From Polyangiaceae bacterium (GTDB lineage Bacteria > Myxococcota_A > Polyangia > Polyangiales > Polyangiaceae), in the NCBI GenBank assembly GCA_025936115.1, contig JAICTZ010000002.1, positions 248,001 to 312,000 on the forward strand: DNA of 64,000 nucleotides, read 5' to 3'. Position numbers and translations under genes: made by a program. Positions 35,148 to 44,123 of this stretch are shown here, in pieces; the first letter of the stretch is position 1, and the number at the start of each line of letters is the position of its first letter. The notes beneath the pieces are model-generated. The model saw only the letters and a list, made by a program, of their open reading frames with translations, had not been told where the DNA came from and made no database searches.

Positions 35148-38100
35148 GGTTCCACCACGAGCCGCGCGCTGAGCGCCCGGTCGCCGTCCTCGCAGAAGCG
35201 CTTGAAGGCGGGGTAATCCGCGGGAGCCACGCGCTCGGCGCGGAGCCCGACGCGGCTCTTGACCGTCACGCGATCGCCCTGTTTTTCCACGTCGATCGTC
35301 ACCCAGCCGAAAGGCCCGTCGAGCTTCGTGTTCTCGGGCTGACTCACGATCTTCGCGCCCGGGGGCAGCTCCACGACGAAGGTGTCACGGAGCTCGGCGG
35401 GCGCGAGCAGCCGCACGTCTTGGCGGCGCTGCGAGAGCGAGGCGTACGACGGCGTGAGGCGATACGAGTTCGTGACGGCCATCGAGAGCGTACTGCTCTC
35501 GCGTCGCGCGTACGACGGCGCCGAACCTTCGAGGTGAATGTGCACGGGCTCGGTCGCGTCGTCGAGGTTGCTCGTCGTGAGTCCTTGCTGACCGGGCGCG
35601 ATCACGAAGCCGGGCAGCTCGCCGCCGATGTCGTGGTTGATGCGTTCGCGCCGCACCGACTCGGCGTGGTACTGGCGCCGGAGCTCGGCCGCCGTGTAGC
35701 CCGCCGTGCGGTAGTCGAGCGAGAGCTTCGATTCGCCCGATTTGGCGATGCGGGCGTGGATCTCGCGCTCGATGAAGTTCTTGTCGGGCGGCGGGAACGG
35801 GACGTTCACGAGCTTGGCTTTGCCCTCGTTCACCTGCAAGCCGAGCGCGCCGAGGTCGAGGCGTGGCAGCTCGTCGATGCCCGTGTATTCGGCCGTTCCG
35901 TCGAGGTAGAGATCCTGCGAGGGCACGTACGCGATGGCGTGATCGAACGGGGCGAAGCTCGCGACCTTCGAGCGCAGGCCGCCCTTGAGCTGCGTGCGGA
36001 GGACCACCATCGTGGCGGGAACGCCGACTTCACGCAGCAGGGTCACGAGCACCGTCGCCTTGTCTTTGCAGTCGCCCCAGCCGCGCGTGATGGTTTGCAC
36101 GCAGCGATGCGGCTTGTAGCCGTAGATGCCGAACTCGAGCGCGACGTAGCGCGTGTTCTTCGTCACCCAGTCGTAAATGGCCGCGATCTTTTCGCGCTCG
36201 CTCTTCTTCCCTTCGACGATCTTGTGCGCGAGCTTGCGCGTCTCTTCGTCGGTGTCGAACTGGTCCTTGACGAGGCCCCAGTACCAACGATCGAGGTCTT
36301 CCCAGTTTTTGTAGGTCGAGACGTGCACGAACCCGAGCACCTCGGGCCCCGGCGGCATCATGGGTTCGGGGTCGAGCTCCGGCACCTTTTCGGCGAAAAA
36401 GCGGTAAATGCGCTGGTTGCCGCTCTCGGTCACGGTTTGAGTCAGACCCTGCACGTTGCTGTCGAAGTAGAGCGTGCGCGCCTTGGGCGTGACGACGACG
36501 TACTCGGCGTTCGCCGTCGGATCGCTGCTCTGCATCTGCACCATCTCGCCGAAGTAGTCGTTGAACTCGTTCCTCGGCGTCACGTCGTCGATGCGGTAGC
36601 GGAGCTCGACCACGTCGCCGGCTTCGAGTCGCGGGAACTGCACGTAGAACGCGCGTCCCGACGTGTACATCGAGACGGACGGATCGTCCGCGGGGCCTTC
36701 GCCCCACTCGATCGCTTCGTCGACACGCCCGTCGCCGCGATACACTTTGGCGCCGCGAAGCTGCACGACCTGCGTCGAGGTCTCGTACACGAAGCCGTAT
36801 TGGCGCGCCGCCGCGGCCGCCGCGTCGGTGAGCGGCTGAAACACGATCTGGCGGTACTGGCTCGAGAGCCCGTTCGGGAACATCGTCGAGACGGTGAGAT
36901 CGCGCAGCGTGCGGCGATTCTGACCCTGCGGCGGAGCGTGACGCAGCGGCAGGAAGCGCTCGGGCGCCCAGGCGTACGCTTCGTCCGGGCGTGGTTTTTT
37001 CGGCTCGACGTGCTCGACGTACTCCCGCACGGCCTTGTCCTGCGGCTTGATGCGCAAAATCTCGTGCAAGAGCACGAGCTGCGCGTCGGTACGCCCGAGC
37101 TCGCCGTCGAGATCGGCGAGCGTGCGTAGCGTGCCCACGTCTTCGGGCGCGAGCTCGAGCGCGCGGTGATACGTCGCGATGGCGCGCTCGGATTCACCCA
37201 GCGCCCGGTACGCGTGCGCCGCCGTATTGAGCGCCCACAAGTCCCCCGGGTGCGATTCGACGAGCCGCTCCGCCCAGTGCTCGGCCGTCGAGCGGTCGCG
37301 TCGCACGACGGCGAGCCCCATCATCTGCCCGAGGTACGCGCTGTCGTCGAAGCGAAGCCCGCTGTAACGCGCCTCCACCTCGGTCGCCTCCGTCGCACGC
37401 CCGAGCGAGCGCAGCGTCGAGGCGTACAGGTTCAGGAGATTGACGGCGTGGGGATTGCGCGCGAGCGCGCCTTCGATGGTGGCGAGCGCCGTGCGCGGCA
37501 TGCCCGCCATGGCGTAGAGCTCCACGCGGCCCTGAATCGCCGACACGTCGTCCGGATCGCGCTCGACGAGCCGGTTGAAAATCGGGAACGCCTCCTCGTA
37601 CGCCGGGCTCGCTCGACGCTGAATCGCGCGCGCGAGCAGCACGTCGCGGCTCGGGCGAGCCTTGCCCTCGAGCGCCTCCGCCTTCGTGATCCAGTCGCCG
37701 CGCTGATTGTTGTCTTCGGCGAGCGCGGCGGCGAGGAGGCAACGTTTGACGGTCGGTTCCTTGTCGCTGGCGCGCACGGCGAGGTCGCGCGCGCGGTGCA
37801 CGGCCGCGTCGTCGCCGTCCGTCTCGTACAGATAACGCGCGTACGCTTCGAGGCTCGCCGCGCTCGGGCTACCCTTCGTGAGCGCCTCGAACGCCTGCAC
37901 GGGACCCTTGAGCGGGCCGACGTTCGTCGTTACGTCCGTCTCGGGCTCGGCCGTCTTCTCGGCCTTCTGCGAGCGCTTCTTCGCTGGCTTGCGCTGGTCC
38001 TTTGCGGCGAGCGGCTTGTCGGGCGCGGCCTTCGGCTTGGTCTTGTCGGACTTGGTGAGCTTCGTCGCCAGCTCGGCGGCGGGGGCGCTCGCGGCTACGT

Positions 38101-38938
38101 CGTTCGTGACGACGAGTCCGGGATCCGGCGCGCCGTGCTCGTCGGCGAGCCGCACGGAGAGCACGGGCGCGGCTTCGTCGCCGCAGATCTTGACGCTGAG
38201 GGCGTTTGTGCCGGGCTCGAGCTTGAGCGAGACGGCATAGCGATCGAAGTCGTGCCCCGAGTACACGTTCGAGTGCAGCGCTTCGCGGCCGTTCCAAAAA
38301 ACTTTGAAGGCGCCGCCGCTACCGATCCAAGCGCTGACGGTGCGAGGCGTTTTGGTGCCGGAGGCGGCTTGCACGAACGTGGTCGCATACGCGCACACCT
38401 TCTGCTCCGGCCGGAGTAGCGACGCGAAGTTGATGAAGCCTTGCGGGAACTCTTGCGGTACGGCGCGCCAGCGTACGGGACGCTCTTTCCCGGACTCTGC
38501 GCGGCCCGGAACGATGGGCGCCGCGAGCTCGAGCTCGGGGCCGAACTGCGTGTCGAGGCCCGCTTTGCCTTCGTTATCGAAGGGTCCGATGACGAGGAAG
38601 CGATCAACGTAGCCGAGCGCGGTGATTTCTTCGTGGGCGGCTTTGACGTCGCCGCGACGAAAGCGGGCGAGCGCGGCGAGCACACCGGCGTACACGCGTT
38701 CGGGCGCGCCGAGATTCGTGGCGTGCGTCGCAGCGAGCAAGGTTTCTTCCACCTGCGTGGGGCTCGCGCGATCCCAGCTCGACCAAATGCGCCGGAGCGC
38801 CGCGTACGCTTCGGGGCCGCGCGCGCGGGCGAGCTCGCTTTGCCGTGCAGCTAAATCGGCGTGAAACGACGGGCTCTGCGCGAGCGCGGAGAGCGAGAGC
38901 GTCACGAGGGAGGCGAACAGAGGCAAACGGAGCTTCAC
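35144..38938 (-). CDS. Giant TPR/DUF3857/transglutaminase-like secreted protein
   Basis: The product is 1264 aa with a signal peptide (cleavage near ALAQ). Order: N-terminal beta module (to about 270), a Lys/Ala-rich linker (about 285-340), TPR repeats (about 345-640), DUF3857 (QYGFVYETSTQVVQLRGAKVYRGDG...DVVELRYRID), and a transglutaminase core with an apparent complete triad: Cys957 (GWGDCKDKA), His1000 (FDHAIAY) and Asp1013 (YLDGTAEYT). A C-terminal beta region follows. Such enzymes may cross-link or cleave envelope proteins. It shares order with the next gene, which looks like a catalytically dead paralog, and lies back-to-back with mglB. Confidence 0.85.
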   Translation of the reverse strand: MKLRLPLFASLVTLSLSALAQSPSFHADLAARQSELARARGPEAYAALRRIWSSWDRASPTQVEETLLAATHATNLGAPERVYAGVLAALARFRRGDVKAAHEEITALGYVDRFLVIGPFDNEGKAGLDTQFGPELELAAPIVPGRAESGKERPVRWRAVPQEFPQGFINFASLLRPEQKVCAYATTFVQAASGTKTPRTVSAWIGSGGAFKVFWNGREALHSNVYSGHDFDRYAVSLKLEPGTNALSVKICGDEAAPVLSVRLADEHGAPDPGLVVTNDVAASAPAAELATKLTKSDKTKPKAAPDKPLAAKDQRKPAKKRSQKAEKTAEPETDVTTNVGPLKGPVQAFEALTKGSPSAASLEAYARYLYETDGDDAAVHRARDLAVRASDKEPTVKRCLLAAALAEDNNQRGDWITKAEALEGKARPSRDVLLARAIQRRASPAYEEAFPIFNRLVERDPDDVSAIQGRVELYAMAGMPRTALATIEGALARNPHAVNLLNLYASTLRSLGRATEATEVEARYSGLRFDDSAYLGQMMGLAVVRRDRSTAEHWAERLVESHPGDLWALNTAAHAYRALGESERAIATYHRALELAPEDVGTLRTLADLDGELGRTDAQLVLLHEILRIKPQDKAVREYVEHVEPKKPRPDEAYAWAPERFLPLRHAPPQGQNRRTLRDLTVSTMFPNGLSSQYRQIVFQPLTDAAAAAARQYGFVYETSTQVVQLRGAKVYRGDGRVDEAIEWGEGPADDPSVSMYTSGRAFYVQFPRLEAGDVVELRYRIDDVTPRNEFNDYFGEMVQMQSSDPTANAEYVVVTPKARTLYFDSNVQGLTQTVTESGNQRIYRFFAEKVPELDPEPMMPPGPEVLGFVHVSTYKNWEDLDRWYWGLVKDQFDTDEETRKLAHKIVEGKKSEREKIAAIYDWVTKNTRYVALEFGIYGYKPHRCVQTITRGWGDCKDKATVLVTLLREVGVPATMVVLRTQLKGGLRSKVASFAPFDHAIAYVPSQDLYLDGTAEYTGIDELPRLDLGALGLQVNEGKAKLVNVPFPPPDKNFIEREIHARIAKSGESKLSLDYRTAGYTAAELRRQYHAESVRRERINHDIGGELPGFVIAPGQQGLTTSNLDDATEPVHIHLEGSAPSYARRESSTLSMAVTNSYRLTPSYASLSQRRQDVRLLAPAELRDTFVVELPPGAKIVSQPENTKLDGPFGWVTIDVEKQGDRVTVKSRVGLRAERVAPADYPAFKRFCEDGDRALSARLVVEP

Positions 38939-39245
38939 GGCCGATTTTCCTGGTGGGAACGTAGCCTCGTAGCGCTTGCAGGGTCACGAGCAATGGTGAG
39001 CCCCCTTCCCGGCCGCCCGGCGGCCTGAAGACGAGTGAGCGACTGTGACCGAACCGCGGCGTCCCGCACACATGAGCGGTGGCCGGCTCGGACACTGAGG
39101 CGGTGGCGGGGTTGGGGCCCCGCCGACCAACGCAACTGCGGCCTTGTCCGCACGTGGGGGGTCAGTTAGAAGAGTTTGCTCCCCTGAGGAGCAAGCAGAC
39201 GCGCGTGGATCTAGTTGTGAGGTCGGCCGGGCTGCTGGAGGCGTG
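38939..39245. other. Divergent intergenic region upstream of mglB
   Basis: No gene is supported in these 307 bp between the transglutaminase gene and mglB, so promoters for both directions should lie here. The one clear element is a hairpin at 39176-39194. No confident -35/-10 or sigma-54 site was found. Confidence 0.5.
39176..39194 (+). promoter_or_regulatory. Perfect 7-bp inverted repeat upstream of mglB
   Basis: TTGCTCC-CCTGA-GGAGCAA ends 51 bp before the mglB ATG. One arm contains GGAG. It could be an operator or an mRNA leader hairpin controlling mglBA. Confidence 0.45.
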
Positions 39246-39728
39246 ATGGTCAATCCCCAGATGGTGATGTACGAAGAGGAGTTCAACCAGATCCAGACGG
39301 TCGTGGACCGTTTGGTCCGGGAAGCGAACGCCAAAGTCGTCTTCATCGTCGACAAGAACGGTCAGCTCATCGCCGCGAGCGGCGAGGTCGACAACATCGA
39401 CACCACGTCCCTCGCCTCACTCACGGCGGGTAACATTGCGGCGACGGGCGGCATCGCCAAGCTTTTGCGTGAGAACGAGTTCGCGACGCAGTTCCACGAA
39501 GGCGAGAAGGCGAACATCCACATCCAGCTCGTGGGCAACCGCGTCATCCTGGTCGTGATCTTCGACTCGAAGTCGAGCCTCGGCTTGGTTCGGCTCCGCG
39601 TGCGCAAGGCGAGTGACGAGCTGAACCGGATCTTCGAGGCGCTTTTGAGTAAGGTGCAGGAACCGGGCGGAGACTCACCGTTCGCGGAGATCACCGACGA
39701 GGACATCGACAACCTCTTCAACGACTGA
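39246..39728 (+). CDS. mglB: MglB, Roadblock/LC7 GTPase-activating protein
   Basis: MglB (160 aa) is the GAP for MglA and marks the lagging cell pole in myxobacteria. The Roadblock fold is clear (VMYEEEFNQIQTVVDRL, KVVFIVDKNGQLIAASGEV, NIDTTSLASLTAGNIAATGG) and the C-terminus EITDEDIDNLFND is nearly that of M. xanthus MglB as I remember it. GGAGG at 39237-39241 supports the ATG at 39246 (GTG at 39243 is also possible); a longer open frame upstream is not conserved. mglA follows after 43 bp. Confidence 0.95.
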   Translation: MVNPQMVMYEEEFNQIQTVVDRLVREANAKVVFIVDKNGQLIAASGEVDNIDTTSLASLTAGNIAATGGIAKLLRENEFATQFHEGEKANIHIQLVGNRVILVVIFDSKSSLGLVRLRVRKASDELNRIFEALLSKVQEPGGDSPFAEITDEDIDNLFND

Positions 39729-39771
39729 GCATGCAAAGGTCTGAGAAGCTGAACGCTGAGGGTGCCCGGCC

Positions 39772-40359
39772 ATGAGCTTCATCAACTACATGGCTCGGGA
39801 GATCAACTGCAAGATCGTCTATTACGGGCCGGGGCTCTGCGGCAAAACGACGAATCTGCAGTACATCTACGAACGCACGAATCCCGAAGCGAAGGGCAAG
39901 ATGATCAGCCTCGCGACGGAGACCGAGCGCACGCTGTTCTTCGACTTCTTGCCGCTGTCGCTCGGTGAGATCCGCGGCTTCAAGACGCGCTTTCACCTCT
40001 ACACGGTGCCAGGCCAGGTCTTTTACGACGCGAGCCGCAAGCTCATCCTCAAGGGCGTAGACGGCGTCATCTTCGTCGCCGACTCGCAGATGGAACGCCT
40101 CGAGGCGAACCAGGAGAGCGTCGAAAACCTGCGCACGAACCTGGCCGAGCAGGGTTACTCACTCGAAAAGATCCCGTACGTCATCCAGTACAACAAGCGC
40201 GATTTGCCGAACGTCGTTCCCGTGGAGGAGCTGCGCGCGCTGATCAATCCGATGAACGTGCCGGATTTCGAGGCGAACGCGCGCTCGGGCACCGGCGTGT
40301 TCGACACGCTCAAGGCCGTGAGCAGGCTCGTGTTGAACGAGCTCCGGCGCGGCGGGTGA
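39772..40359 (+). CDS. mglA: MglA, Ras-like polarity GTPase
   Basis: MglA (195 aa) is the small GTPase that directs gliding and type IV pilus polarity at the leading pole. The P-loop GPGLCGKT is at residues 19-26. [20 protein letters not shown] replaces the usual DxxG Asp with a Thr, a known MglA feature, and YNKRDLP is the NKxD motif. All match the MglA group. Only one mglA is present here. recX overlaps its stop by 4 bp. Confidence 0.97.
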   Translation: MSFINYMAREINCKIVYYGPGLCGKTTNLQYIYERTNPEAKGKMISLATETERTLFFDFLPLSLGEIRGFKTRFHLYTVPGQVFYDASRKLILKGVDGVIFVADSQMERLEANQESVENLRTNLAEQGYSLEKIPYVIQYNKRDLPNVVPVEELRALINPMNVPDFEANARSGTGVFDTLKAVSRLVLNELRRGG

Positions 40360-40874
40360 CCGGTAAGGCGCGCGGAAGAGGGCCGCTCGAGCCCGCGGAT
40401 CTCGAAGCCGTCGCGCTCAGCTACTTGAATCGCTTCGATTGCTCGGTCGCGAAGCTCCGCACGCACTTGCGGCAAACCGTACGACGTCGGGGCGGTGACC
40501 AGGCGGAGCTCGAGCAGCACATCGCCGTCTTGCTCGAGCGCTACCAGACGTCCGGCTTGCTCAACGACACGCGCTTCGCCGAAAACCTCGCGAGCCGGCT
40601 TTCTGAACGCGGCGGCTCACGCCGAGCAGTCGTTCAAAAGTTGCGGCAACGCGGCATCGAGAGCGGCGTCGCCGAAGCGAGCGTGCCGACGACCCCCGGC
40701 GCCGAGCTCGAAGCGGCGCGCGCGTACGTCCGCCGCCGCAAGCTCGGGCCGCACCGTCCGGAAGCCGAGCGGCTCGAAAATCGGCAGCGCGATCTGGCGG
40801 CGCTGGCGCGGCGCGGTTTCGACCACGAAACGGCGATACGCGCGCTCGGGTACGGTCGGAACGACGACTTCTGA
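40356..40874 (+). CDS. recX: RecX-family regulator of RecA
   Basis: The product (172 aa) is built of three-helix RecX repeats: [39 protein letters not shown] and [20 protein letters not shown]. RecX binds and modulates RecA filaments. The GTG start overlaps the mglA stop (GTGA), implying translational coupling; recA is not in the window. Placement directly after mglBA is unexpected because recX usually follows recA. Confidence 0.88.
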   Translation: MTGKARGRGPLEPADLEAVALSYLNRFDCSVAKLRTHLRQTVRRRGGDQAELEQHIAVLLERYQTSGLLNDTRFAENLASRLSERGGSRRAVVQKLRQRGIESGVAEASVPTTPGAELEAARAYVRRRKLGPHRPEAERLENRQRDLAALARRGFDHETAIRALGYGRNDDF

Positions 40875-40988
40875 GCTGCGCGTTCAGTGCCGCGGTGGGA
40901 CGAAAGCAGGCCGCCCAGTCGGCCAAGCGCTGGTATTCACTCGTCGTTCGCGTGATTCACCGGCGCGAGCGAGCAAAGGCGCGCGCGG

Positions 40989-41102
40989 CTACTTCTGCAG
41001 GCCCTTACGGCGACCGCGGTTCTTGGCGGCAAGCTTCGCCTTGTAACGCACGGAGCGTTTGCGGTTCGTCTTGCGCGTCTTGGTACGGGTAGCGAGGTAC
41101 AT
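40989..41102 (-). CDS. Very basic 37-aa microprotein
   Basis: From the ATG at 41102 the product is MYLATRTKTRKTNRKRSV... through ...RRKGLQK, with over 40 percent Lys/Arg and no acidic residues. The composition and length resemble small ribosome-associated basic proteins found in some bacteria. The frame is open further upstream (to 41630), but that portion is low in protein-like features. I cannot name the family. Confidence 0.55.
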   Translation of the reverse strand: MYLATRTKTRKTNRKRSVRYKAKLAAKNRGRRKGLQK

Positions 41103-41199
41103 GGCGTTTGCTCGGGGGCGGAGCCGTAACACGAAGCCTTTCCCGTGGCCAGGAAGCCGAATGTTTGGCCCTTTCTGCGGCGGGCTGCATGGTGCGGGC

Positions 41200-41472
41200 A
41201 TGCGCCAGCGTTGTGAGCTTTGCGACGCCCTCGGGGCCGATTCTCGCGGCCACCAGCTCATCGGCGTGGCCGTCGGCCCGCGCGACGCCCTCCTTTGCGC
41301 CGACCACGCCCTCTTTGCCCTCGATGCGGACGTGGGCTCGCTCGGCGAGCTGCGCGAACTCTTCGAATTCGTCGCCTCGCTCGAGCCGTCCCCGGGCGAA
41401 GCCCCGGCGGCGAGCCGCCCGTACACTCGGACTCGCCGAGCCGGCGTGCGAGCGTCGCGCGGCGCTGCGTGA
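41200..41472 (+). CDS. Small Cys/His protein, unknown
   Basis: The product is about 90 aa from the ATG at 41200. The first half has CELCDALG and, 25 residues later, LLCADHALFALD, giving a CxxC...CxxH set that could bind zinc. The C-terminal third is Arg-rich and may be non-native. It overlaps no other gene and lies just before tRNA-Ser. Coding status is uncertain. Confidence 0.4.
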   Translation: MRQRCELCDALGADSRGHQLIGVAVGPRDALLCADHALFALDADVGSLGELRELFEFVASLEPSPGEAPAASRPYTRTRRAGVRASRGAA

Positions 41473-41710
41473 ACTAGCCTCGCGCTGACGTGGCCTCGCA
41501 AGACAACGGCTCTGCCTAGCGGCCGCGAGCGGGCGCGACGGTGGTTCGCGCTGTGCGGCGCGTGTTCGAAACCGAGCGGCCGTCGTTCGCGCCGAGCCTC
41601 TGGGTTGACGCGCGTCGCGCACCCGCTCACAAATCGTGACGGAAAGGACCGTCAGGCGCGAGACATCGGAGCGCTCGCGACCGAGACACCGTCAGCATCA
41701 GGACCCTATC

Positions 41711-41797
41711 GGAGGAGTGGCCGAGCGGTTTAAGGCACCGGTTTTGAAAACCGGCGTAGTCGAAAGGCTACCGTGGGTTCGAATCCCTCCTCCTCCG
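41711..41797 (+). tRNA. tRNA-Ser (anticodon UGA)
   Basis: The 87-nt cloverleaf has acceptor GGAGGAG/CTCCTCC, D-arm GCCGAGCGGTTTAAGGC, anticodon stem CCGGT/ACCGG with loop TTTGAAA (TGA at 41745-41747), a long variable arm typical of tRNA-Ser, and T-loop TTCGAAT. The T-stem has one T-T mismatch. No 3' CCA is encoded. A 23-nt copy of its 3' end is repeated downstream at 41928-41950. Confidence 0.95.
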
Positions 41798-41839
41798 CCG
41801 CACGAAGTGACGCGCAGTCTCCACCCGGTGTCACGGGTG

Positions 41840-41858
41840 CGCGCAGCTTCGCTGCGCG
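41840..41858 (+). terminator. Hairpin downstream of tRNA-Ser
   Basis: CGCGCAGC-TTC-GCTGCGCG forms a perfect 8-bp stem, 43 bp after the tRNA. It lacks a clear T-tract, so it is a possible terminator or processing element. Confidence 0.4.
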
Positions 41859-41927
41859 GCCTTACGTTCGCGCGGGGTGGCGCGGGAAACGAAACGATTC
41901 GGGAAGGGGCGACCATGGACGGACGGC

Positions 41928-41950
41928 TCGAATCCCTCCTCCTCCGCCGC
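41928..41950 (+). repeat. 23-nt duplicate of the tRNA-Ser 3' end (att-like)
   Basis: These 23 bases are identical to 41779-41801, which is the tRNA T-loop/acceptor 3' segment plus four downstream bases. Such duplicates are the usual trace of site-specific integration into tRNA genes. The two copies are 149 bp apart and no integrase is visible nearby. Confidence 0.7.
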
Positions 41951-41965
41951 GCGAGGTACTGCAAC

Positions 41966-42070
41966 GAGCGAGCAAGGATGTGAGGTACGAGGTCGTTATT
42001 CGGGTCAGCGCGCAGAAATATATGCCGAATTCAAGATAAGGAGAAGCCTTGAGCCCTAAGGCGACGGGGG
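41966..42070 (+). repeat. Left copy of an imperfect long direct repeat
   Basis: This copy and 44124-44243 are similar over roughly 70-100 bp. They share an identical 24-nt AT-rich core (42013-42036 and 44167-44190, containing AAATATATGCCGAATTC). After it, both have a short hairpin (GCCTT...AAGGC here). The repeat flanks the LysR/aldo-keto reductase pair. Confidence 0.75.
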
Positions 42071-42193
42071 TTGCGACTTTCGCCCGGTGGACGCCCACTG
42101 CCGTGCGCCCGAAGGACCTCCACGAACGGCGCCATGCGCTCGAAGATCACGACATAGCGACCTTTGCCAAAACGCGTCGGCGTGGTCGCGTCC

Positions 42194-43108
42194 TCACCTC
42201 GTTGGATGCGCCCGGCCGTTCCCGATGAAGTCGATGAATGCGCGGAGGGCCACGGGCGTGTGACGGCGGCTCGGGTAGTAGAGGAACGGTCCCGAGAAAC
42301 GGAGCCACCAGCGCTCCAGGATCGGCTCGAGCGCGCCGCTCTCAAGATGGGGCCGTAGCCAGTCTTCGAACAGGTAGACGATGCCGCTGTCGCCGATGGC
42401 AGCGGCGACGAGGACGTCGGCGGCGTTGCCGAGGGTCGCAACCAGCGGGCCCGTTGGCTCCACCTCGATGGTCTCCCCATCACGCTCGAACTCCCAAGGG
42501 ACGAGGGCACCCCCGGCGAACCGAAGGCGGAGGCACGCGTGATCAAGCAGGTTGCGGGGATGCCTCGGACGGCCATGCCGCTCGAGGTAGGCCCGCGATG
42601 CGGCGAGCGCATAGCACTGCGCACGCGGTCCAATCGGGACGGCGATCATGTCTTTCTCGAGCGTCTCCTGATAGCGAATCCCCGCATCGCAACCGGCAGC
42701 GAGGACGTCCACCAAGTGATCGTCCGCGGTGACCTCGACGCGGATGTCGGGGTAGGCAGCGAGGAACGCCGGCAAGATCTTCGGGAGGACAAGGCGCGCC
42801 GCAACGGTGGGGACATTCAAGCGCACCGTGCCAGCCGGCTGGTCGCGCGAACTCTTCACGACGTCGAGCGCCGCCTCGATCTCGTCGAGCGCGGGCCCAA
42901 GACGCTCGAGGAGTCGAGCGCCTGCCTCCGTCGGCGCGACGGTGCGGGTGGTGCGGTTGAGGAGGCGAACACCGACCGCGGCCTCCAGCCTTCGCACCGC
43001 CTCGCTGGCGCCCGATGCGCTCGCGCCGCTCGCGCGGCTCGCCTCGCGAAAGCCCCCAGCGCGAGCCACCGCGGCGAAGACACGGACATCGTCGAAGTTG
43101 AGGGTCAT
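42194..43108 (-). CDS. LysR-family transcriptional regulator
   Basis: The product (304 aa) is a standard LTTR: an N-terminal winged HTH (FDDVRVFAAVARAGGFREAS, then SEAVRRLEAAVGVRLLNRTTR) and a substrate-binding domain from about 90 on (GTVRLNVPTVAARLVLPKIL, DAGIRYQE). It is divergent from an aldo-keto reductase with a 75-bp gap, the classic regulator-target layout. Both sit between the direct repeats. The C-terminus is complete. Confidence 0.93.
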   Translation of the reverse strand: MTLNFDDVRVFAAVARAGGFREASRASGASASGASEAVRRLEAAVGVRLLNRTTRTVAPTEAGARLLERLGPALDEIEAALDVVKSSRDQPAGTVRLNVPTVAARLVLPKILPAFLAAYPDIRVEVTADDHLVDVLAAGCDAGIRYQETLEKDMIAVPIGPRAQCYALAASRAYLERHGRPRHPRNLLDHACLRLRFAGGALVPWEFERDGETIEVEPTGPLVATLGNAADVLVAAAIGDSGIVYLFEDWLRPHLESGALEPILERWWLRFSGPFLYYPSRRHTPVALRAFIDFIGNGRAHPTR

Positions 43109-43183
43109 TATGCGAAATTTAGTACAGCCTGTGCCGATTCTAACCTCTTATCGTACGCGTGCTCGCGACCTAGATTCAGCGGC

Positions 43184-44043
43184 ATGCAGAACCTCGCCAA
43201 AACTGGGACGTTCAAATTGGGCGATCGAACCGTTCACCGCCTTGGGTATGGAGCCATGCAGCTCGCCGGACCGGGCGTGATGGGGCCGCCGAGGGACCGC
43301 GACGCCGCGATCGCCGTCCTGCGCGAAGCCGTCGCCGGCGGGGTCGATCACATCGACACGAGCGACGCGTACGGTCCACACACCACGAACCAGATCCTCC
43401 GGGCGGCGCTCCACCCATATCCCAAGCACCTCGTCATCGTTACGAAGGTCGGCGCGGAGCGCGGACCCCAAGGCTCCTGGGACCCGGCAATGTCCCCCAG
43501 CGCGATCCGGCGCCAGATCCACGAAAACCTATCGAACCTCGGAGTCGACACGCTCGACGTCGTGAACCTGCGCGCGATGTTCGACACGATGGGTCCAGCA
43601 GAAGGATCCATCGAACCGCCGCTCAAGGCGCTCGTCGAATTGCAGCGAGAAGGCAAGGTTCGCCACATCGGTCTCAGCAACGTCACGGCCAGACAAGTGG
43701 AGGAGGGTCGCGCCATTGCGCCGATCGTCTGCGTGCAGAACCACTACAACCTCGCCCACCGCGGCGACGACGCGCTCATCGATAGCCTCGCCGCAGCGAG
43801 CATCGCCTATGTGCCGTTCTTCCCACCGGTGGTTTTACGCAGCTCCAATCGACGACGCTCTCGGGTGTAGCGAAGAGGCTCGGCGCCACGCCGATGCAGG
43901 TCGCCCTCGCGTGGCTCCTACGGCGGGCGCCCAACGTTCTTCTCATTCCCGGCACGTCGAGCGTCGAACACCTCCGCGAGAATCTCGCAGCAGCCGAGCT
44001 CGAGCTCCCGTCGGACGCGATGAAGGCGCTCGAGCAGATCTAG
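43184..44043 (+). pseudogene. Frameshifted aldo-keto reductase
   Basis: The first frame from the ATG at 43184 gives an AKR: TVHRLGYGAMQLAG, the Asp/Tyr region HIDTSDAYG, VIVTKVGAE, LGVDTLDVVNLR and GLSNVTARQVEE. It runs into an early stop at 43868-43870. The C-terminal AKR portion (GATPMQVALAWLLRRAPNVL, IPGTSSVEHLRENLAAAELE) continues in another frame from about 43825 to a TAG at 44041-44043. One missing base near 43820-43830 restores a protein of about 286 aa. It is either a true pseudogene or a sequencing error. Confidence 0.85.
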
Positions 44044-44123
44044 CGCTGTCATGTGCCGGCTTCTGGGTGCTTCATGGACTTGCGATGGGGCGCTCGTCGT
44101 CATCTTTCCCGCGATCCGCGCAC

